This document shows, piece by piece, positions 59,426 through 64,000 of a stretch of DNA of 64,000 nucleotides (position 1 is the stretch's first letter; every line of letters begins with the position of its first letter). Location of the stretch: NCBI GenBank assembly GCA_006844765.1, contig SPJV01000100.1:14792-78791 (forward strand). The letters run 5' to 3'. Source of the DNA: Alphaproteobacteria bacterium (GTDB lineage: Bacteria; Pseudomonadota; Alphaproteobacteria; UBA8366; Aestuariispiraceae). Below the pieces are notes generated by a model. That model did not search any database and had not been told where the DNA came from. It saw only the letters and a program-made list of their open reading frames with translations. Made by a program: the position numbers and the translations under genes.

Positions 59426-60244
59426 ATGCAGATCGATAATCTCACCAAGTCATTTGGACGTGTCACCGCGGTCGACAACGTCAGCTTTTCTATCGACAAG
59501 CCACAGATGGTGGGAGTGATCGGCCGGTCCGGTGCCGGAAAGTCCACGCTTCTTCGGATGATCAACCGCCTGACCCCGGCAACGGAAGGTCAGATCCTCG
59601 TCGACGGCACCGATGTCCTGACCCTGAATGGTGCAGCCAGACGCCGCTGGCAGCGGGACTGCGCCATGATCTTCCAACAGTTTAACTTGGTGCCGCGCCT
59701 CGACGTGGTCACGAATGTGATGCTGGGCCGGTTGAATGGCCATGGACTGCTGAAGAGCCTATTTTCACTTTTCGGACAGGAAGAGATTGAGCGCGCCGTC
59801 GCCGCGCTGGAACGGCTGGGAATCGCCGATCAGGCTTTGCAACGTGCAGAGACACTGTCAGGCGGCCAACAGCAGCGCGTCGCCATCGCCCGCGCGCTCA
59901 CCCAGGACCCGAAGATGATCCTGGCGGATGAGCCGATTGCCTCCCTGGACCCGCTCAGCGCGGAAGTCGTCATGAAGTCGCTGCGGGAAATTCATGAGCG
60001 CGACACCATGACGGTGGTTTGCAACCTTCACACACTTGATACCGCGCGCGCCTATTGCGACCGCGTGATTGGGATGCTGCACGGCAAGTTGGTCTTCGAC
60101 GGCAAACCATCAGAACTCACCCCCAGCGCTGTTCGCGACATTTATGGCGCAGAGCAGGAAATCGACGAGAGCACCACTTCGACGGCCCTTCGGTCGGCCA
60201 AGAAGTCAGCACCGGTGATGACGGCAGAGCCTGTCCCGGCCTGA
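59426..60244 (+). CDS. phnC: Phosphonate ABC transporter ATP-binding protein (set 2)
   Basis: About 272 residues from the ATG at 59426; a GTG frame start 11 codons earlier would overlap the palindrome. Walker A GRSGAGKST, Q-loop FQQFNLVPRLDVVTNVMLGRLNG, signature TLSGGQQQRVAIARAL and Walker B ILADEPIASLD are typical of PhnC. It powers the second importer, with phnD 46 bases downstream. Confidence 0.94.
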   Translation: MQIDNLTKSFGRVTAVDNVSFSIDKPQMVGVIGRSGAGKSTLLRMINRLTPATEGQILVDGTDVLTLNGAARRRWQRDCAMIFQQFNLVPRLDVVTNVMLGRLNGHGLLKSLFSLFGQEEIERAVAALERLGIADQALQRAETLSGGQQQRVAIARALTQDPKMILADEPIASLDPLSAEVVMKSLREIHERDTMTVVCNLHTLDTARAYCDRVIGMLHGKLVFDGKPSELTPSAVRDIYGAEQEIDESTTSTALRSAKKSAPVMTAEPVPA

Positions 60245-60290
60245 TTGAAAACGCGTACCCCTTTAAAAACCAACCACTGGAGAAATTTCC

Positions 60291-61196
60291 ATGAAACTCA
60301 CCAAAGTTCTGGCGGCTGCCGCTCTTACCGCAATGACCGCTTCTGGCGCCATGGCGTCCGACATCAAAGAATTCCGCATCGGTATCCTGGGCGGTGAAAA
60401 CGCCTCTGACCGTCTGCGCAGCAATGACTGCATCAAAACCAAGACCGCTGACCTGCTTGGTGTTGAAACCAAGCTGTTCGCGCCGGCTGACTATAACGGC
60501 GTCATCGAAGGCCTGCTGGGCGGCAACCTGGACATGGCTTGGCTCGGCGCATCGGGCTACGCGAAAGTCTACCTGACCGACCCGGAAGCAGTTGAGCCGG
60601 TCCTGACCAAGATCAACGAAGACGGTTCCTTTGGTTACTACTCCATCGGTTTCGCACGGACCGACAAAGGCATTGCCTCTCTGGACGACATGAAGGGTAA
60701 GAAATTCGGCTTCGGCGATCCGAACTCGACCTCCGGTTACCTGATCCCGTCCATCGAAATCCCGGCAGCCGGCTACACGATGGAAAACGGCGATCACTTC
60801 GGTGAAGTCGTCTTCACCGGCGGTCACGAGCAAACCATCGTTTCCGTCTTCAACGGCGACATCGACGGTGGGGTAACCTGGGCCGACGGTCTCGGCGACT
60901 GGGAAGACGGCTTCAACTCCGGCGCGCTGCGTAAAGCGGTTGATGCCGGTCTGGTCGACATGACCCAGCTGACGGAAATCTGGCGTTCCAAAGTCATCCC
61001 GGAAGGCCCGATCGTTCTGCGTAAGGACCTGCCGACGGACGTTAAAATCAAAATGGTTGGCATGCTCGCCAGCCTGCCGTCGATGGATCCGGAATGCGCC
61101 TATGGCTTCATGGCCGGTAAAGTTAAGGGCATCGCGCCGATCTCGCATTCCGACTATGAAATCATCGTCGAAGCACGGAAGCGTAAGTCCAAATAA
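60291..61196 (+). CDS. phnD: Phosphonate ABC transporter substrate-binding protein (set 2)
   Basis: A 301-residue PhnD with signal MKLTKVLAAAALTAMTASGAMASD. It has the PhnD core FRIGILGGENASDRLRSNDCIK, DYNGVIEGLLGGNLDMAWLGASGYAKV and GKKFGFGDPNSTSGYLIPSIE, then GGHEQTIVSVFNGDIDGGVTW. It resembles the classical E. coli-like PhnD more than set 1 does, suggesting the general phosphonate receptor. AGGAG-like ribosome-binding bases precede the ATG and a strong hairpin follows the gene. Confidence 0.95.
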   Translation: MKLTKVLAAAALTAMTASGAMASDIKEFRIGILGGENASDRLRSNDCIKTKTADLLGVETKLFAPADYNGVIEGLLGGNLDMAWLGASGYAKVYLTDPEAVEPVLTKINEDGSFGYYSIGFARTDKGIASLDDMKGKKFGFGDPNSTSGYLIPSIEIPAAGYTMENGDHFGEVVFTGGHEQTIVSVFNGDIDGGVTWADGLGDWEDGFNSGALRKAVDAGLVDMTQLTEIWRSKVIPEGPIVLRKDLPTDVKIKMVGMLASLPSMDPECAYGFMAGKVKGIAPISHSDYEIIVEARKRKSK

Positions 61197-61211
61197 GCGT
61201 TATTGGGTTTG

Positions 61212-61245
61212 TCGGGGGGCTCCTGCAATTGGCGGGGCCCCCCGA
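61212..61245 (+). terminator. Intercistronic hairpin after the second phnD
   Basis: TCGGGGGGCTCC pairs with GGGGCCCCCCGA (one wobble, 12 bp) across a 10-base loop and is followed by TCCCTTTTCG. It may be a partial terminator limiting permease relative to binding protein. Confidence 0.7.
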
Positions 61246-61304
61246 TCCCTTTTCGATTTCATTTGTCCCTTTCCAAATATCATCACTTATAGAACGAGGA
61301 TCCG

Positions 61305-62156
61305 ATGGCGGTTGCGACTGATCTGCATGCCGATCTGAACAGCATGGAGCGACGGCGGAAGCTTTACTCCGCGGTTGTTCTGATCGCCGTCATTTCCGTG
61401 ATTTTCTCCGGCTATGGCCAAGCCAATTCAATGAACTCAGGCGGGTTTCTCGACGGGTTGATCAAATTTTTCGATTACCCGAGCGAGATCGTTATAGAAG
61501 CCTGGGAAGAGAAACTCGGCCTACCGGCATTGTTCTGGAAATTCCTGCCGGCGATGTTGGAAACCCTTAATATCGCCGCTGTCGCGACCATCTTGGGCGG
61601 TGTCTGCGCGCTGATCTTCGCCTTCCTGGGCACAGCCAATCTGGGCGTCTGGCCGCCATTGGTTCCGATCGCACGCCGCGTCATGGATATTATGCGCGCC
61701 TTTCCGGAACTCATCATCGCGCTCTTCCTGATCTTTGTGCTGGGCACAAGTCCGGTACCGGCCATGATCGCCGTCGCCTTCCATACGACAGGCGCACTCG
61801 GCAAGCAGTTCTCTGAGGTGAACGACAACCTGGACCGCAAGGCGGTTGAAGGTCTGCAGGCCTGTGGGGCCAATTGGTTTCAACGCATGCGCTATGGGGT
61901 GATCCCGCAAGTGCTGCCCAATTATCTCAGCTATTTCATGCTGCGGTTTGAAATCAATGTCCGCGCCTCGGCCATCCTGGGTTTTGTTGGTGCCGGCGGA
62001 ATTGGGACAGAGCTTCGCCGAACCATCGGCTGGGGCCAAGGTGCCGGGGATGAGACCTTTGCGCTCTTCATCCTGTTGATCCTGACGATCTTCCTGATCG
62101 ATCAGGCCTCCTCCTATATGCGGGCGCGGATCACCGAATCCGACCGTTCAACCTGA
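61305..62156 (+). CDS. phnE: Phosphonate ABC transporter permease PhnE1 (set 2)
   Basis: A 283-residue membrane protein. FLPAMLETLNIAAVATILGGVCALIFAFLG and DIMRAFPELIIALFLIFVLG are conserved PhnE helices, and KAVEGLQACGANWFQRMRYGVIPQVLPNYLSYFMLRFEINVRASAILGFVGAGGIGTEL contains the EAA-loop. It pairs with the longer permease 20 bases downstream to form the channel. Confidence 0.94.
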   Translation: MAVATDLHADLNSMERRRKLYSAVVLIAVISVIFSGYGQANSMNSGGFLDGLIKFFDYPSEIVIEAWEEKLGLPALFWKFLPAMLETLNIAAVATILGGVCALIFAFLGTANLGVWPPLVPIARRVMDIMRAFPELIIALFLIFVLGTSPVPAMIAVAFHTTGALGKQFSEVNDNLDRKAVEGLQACGANWFQRMRYGVIPQVLPNYLSYFMLRFEINVRASAILGFVGAGGIGTELRRTIGWGQGAGDETFALFILLILTIFLIDQASSYMRARITESDRST

Positions 62157-62176
62157 CCGCCGACAGGAACCGCGCC

Positions 62177-63508
62177 ATGACCGATATCACCGCAGACCGC
62201 TATATAGAGATCGAGAAAACAACCCGGGGCCGCGCAAGACTTGGCATCGGAATAGCCGCAGCCATCTTTGCCTATCTGGCCTATGCCTGGGTCGCCTTCG
62301 ATATGAATGGCCTGATCTCCAGCGCCCAACCGGAACGCGCCTTGCTGCTGGCCACAGACTCAGTCGCGCATAAGGTTCACATTACGAAGTCACTTCGAAA
62401 TGACCGGCTCAACATCGCCATCGAGGGTGAGCGGACGGCAACCTACAAGACTCCGCCGGAATGGATTGAGAAATCCGATGATCGGGTTTTCGCCAATCTG
62501 GGAGAGGGATACTCCATCGACATCAATGGAAAGTCCGCGACCTTCGTCGTCCCTGATTATGGCACGATCCTGATCGAAGTCGTCGACAAAAAGGTCATCA
62601 CAACCCTGCCGGAAGGCCCTGTTCCTAAATGGCTGAGAGCGACCCCTGCCAAATTCGATGCCAGACCAACCCTCGGCCGGCGCCTGCAGGTCTCCAAAGC
62701 GCGGATTGAGGTCCACAAATACTTCTTCGGCTGGGAGAATTTCTTCTTCCCGTTCAATTCCGAACTGAACGCTTATTCGGCAGGTGAGTTGATAAGCCTT
62801 GCGGTCTCTGGCGACCGGCTGAAAGACGACATGTCGAATGCCGGTTACATCTTTCAGACCTTCTGGAAGAATCCCGATTGGCAGCATGGCAATGTCTTCA
62901 TCGCCTTGCTGGAAACGTTGCTGATGGCGGTCTTGGGCACATTCACCGCCGCCTTCGTCGGCCTGCCGCTTGCCATTCTAGCCGCTCGGAACTTCTCCCC
63001 ATCCGGCACCGTCCGCTTCTTTGTGCGCCGGCTCTTCGATTTCCTGCGGGGGATCGACATGTTGATCTGGTCATTGATCTTCATCCGCTCCTTCGGACTG
63101 GGCCCGCTGACCGGCGCCCTGGCCATCGCCTTCACCGACACCGGAACATTGGGCAAGCTGTTCTCTGAAGCGCTAGAGAATGTCGACGGCAAACAGATCG
63201 AAGGGGTCAAGGCGACCGGTGCCAGCAAGCTGCAGGTCTATCGCTTTGGTGTGATTCCGCAGATCTTGCCGATCTTCGTCTCGCAAGGGCTCTACTATCT
63301 GGAATCAAACACCCGCTCCGCCACCGTAATCGGGGCATTGGGCGCCGGCGGCATCGGCCTGATGCTGGTCGAAACCATGCGGACATCCCGAGATTGGGAG
63401 AACACCTTCTATATCATCATCCTGACCGTATTCCTGGTCATCGCGATGGATCGTCTTTCCAGTTGGCTGCGTCGTCGTCTAATCGAAGGGCGGAAAGAGA
63501 AAGTTTAA
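62177..63508 (+). CDS. phnE: Phosphonate ABC transporter permease PhnE2, with large N-terminal domain (set 2)
   Basis: A 443-residue permease, about 150 residues longer than its partner. After an N-terminal helix (GIGIAAAIFAYLAYAWVAF) comes a ~180-residue soluble, beta-rich segment, probably periplasmic, before the permease core starts near residue 240 (IALLETLLMAVLGTFTAAFVGLPLAILAARNF). The EAA-loop KQIEGVKATGASKLQVYRFGVIPQILPIFVSQGLYYLESNTRSATVIGALGAGGIGLML is intact. Longer PhnE2 proteins occur in other alphaproteobacteria; the extra domain may contact PhnD. Confidence 0.93.
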   Translation: MTDITADRYIEIEKTTRGRARLGIGIAAAIFAYLAYAWVAFDMNGLISSAQPERALLLATDSVAHKVHITKSLRNDRLNIAIEGERTATYKTPPEWIEKSDDRVFANLGEGYSIDINGKSATFVVPDYGTILIEVVDKKVITTLPEGPVPKWLRATPAKFDARPTLGRRLQVSKARIEVHKYFFGWENFFFPFNSELNAYSAGELISLAVSGDRLKDDMSNAGYIFQTFWKNPDWQHGNVFIALLETLLMAVLGTFTAAFVGLPLAILAARNFSPSGTVRFFVRRLFDFLRGIDMLIWSLIFIRSFGLGPLTGALAIAFTDTGTLGKLFSEALENVDGKQIEGVKATGASKLQVYRFGVIPQILPIFVSQGLYYLESNTRSATVIGALGAGGIGLMLVETMRTSRDWENTFYIIILTVFLVIAMDRLSSWLRRRLIEGRKEKV

Positions 63509-63679
63509 ACGAAGCGTGCCAGACCGGACCACGTCATCAGGGCGCCAACGATAAGAATCATGCCTTCTGCCACAATGGGGCAGCGTTCAGAGGACTGTCG
63601 AGCTTCGAGGCACCTGTTCGGATACTGGTCGCTATACCAGCCACGTGACCTCGTTCTCAAAACCGAGATCCCCAAAAGC

Positions 63680-63709
63680 AAAAACGCCCCCGAAATCCAC
63701 GGGAGCGCC
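63680..63709 (-). terminator. Rho-independent terminator of rpsU
   Basis: Read on the minus strand, GGCGCTCCCG pairs with CGGGGGCGTT (three wobbles) across TGGATTT and runs into TTTTTGCTTTTGG. It is about 45 bases past the rpsU stop. The rest of 63509-63753 shows no gene. Confidence 0.72.
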
Positions 63710-63753
63710 TCGCTGATCTGGTCCCGAAGGACCCGGACCGTCAGGTTGGGTTA

Positions 63754-63957
63754 TCAATAACCCTCGCGGTCAAGACGTTTACGGAGCAGCTTTCGATGCC
63801 GCCGAACCGCCTCGGCCCGCTCGCGTGCCTTCTTCTCAGAAGGTTTTTCAAAATGACGACGGAGCTTCATTTCCCGGAAGATGCCTTCACGTTGCATCTT
63901 CTTTTTAAGGGCCCGAAGCGCCTGATCAACATTGTTATCACGAACGACGACCTGCAC
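63754..63957 (-). CDS. rpsU: 30S ribosomal protein S21
   Basis: A 67-residue basic protein with the S21 signature VRDNNVDQALRALKKKMQREGIFREMKLRRHFEKPSEKKARERAEA. It completes the 30S platform near the anti-Shine-Dalgarno region. The start is a GTG with GAGGTGAGG upstream. The length is usual for alphaproteobacterial S21. It is followed by its own terminator. Confidence 0.96.
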   Translation of the reverse strand: MQVVVRDNNVDQALRALKKKMQREGIFREMKLRRHFEKPSEKKARERAEAVRRHRKLLRKRLDREGY

Positions 63958-64000
63958 GGTACCTCACCTCGCTTTCAAGGTTAGTGGTGCGTAGAAGATC

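Noticed and set aside
1..64000. CRISPR array, tRNA/rRNA, IS element or prophage
   Set aside because: No regularly spaced repeats with unique spacers, no tRNA-like clover segments, and no transposase, integrase or phage structural gene was recognised.

Overview
This 64 kb window looks like chromosomal DNA of an alphaproteobacterium, probably a free-living, possibly marine Rhodospirillales-type organism. That is inferred from gene content: a PAS_5-family protein, YdcH-like DUF465, FnrL-type regulator, intracellular PHB depolymerase with a Cys nucleophile, class II DAHP synthase, several TRAP/ABC importers, and moderately GC-rich coding sequence. I see no rRNA, tRNA, CRISPR array, insertion sequence or phage gene. 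Both ends are cut: the first gene lacks its 5' end; the last gene (rpsU, minus strand) is complete.

Region 1 (1-18 kb) is mostly housekeeping and catabolic genes: a truncated class III aminotransferase and a flavin monooxygenase, a PAS protein, a polar amino-acid type binding protein, an aldehyde dehydrogenase, a GGDEF cyclase, a thioesterase, the MlaA/MlaC lipid-transport pair, a TIGR02444 protein, DUF465, purE-purK, an Asp/Glu-racemase-fold protein without the usual catalytic cysteines, an M48 protease with a DUF898 membrane protein, nicotinate phosphoribosyltransferase and class II DAHP synthase.

Region 2 (18-38 kb) holds an exported TPR-CHAT putative protease, an SLC13-type permease, an FkbM methyltransferase, then a metabolic module: LysR regulator, DUF1445/D-glutamate-cyclase-like protein and a TRAP transporter (DctPQM), convergent with a two-gene operon encoding a pyrroline-5-carboxylate-reductase-like protein and a glutamate-mutase-like cobalamin enzyme. 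serC-serA follow, then an FG-GAP repeat protein, phaZ behind two palindromic operators, an fnr-type regulator and a nitronate monooxygenase.

Region 3 (38-63.5 kb) is a large phosphonate/phosphate-ester island. It contains phnCDE set 1, a divergent phnM-like gene with phnF, the C-P lyase core phnGHIJKL, a LysR-controlled Ugp-like ABC importer followed by a GpdQ-like phosphodiesterase and a DUF1045 2H-phosphoesterase, phnN-phnM, and a second importer phnC-D-E-E. A PAS sensor kinase with an AT-rich leader interrupts it. Four copies of a GCTG-N2-TATACAGC operator lie at the promoters of the phn transcription units, and Pho-box-like sequences lie beside them. The simplest reading is one PhnF-repressed, probably phosphate-starvation-induced regulon that imports phosphonates and phosphodiesters and strips phosphate from them. 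No phnP is present; the DUF1045 protein is a good candidate to replace it.
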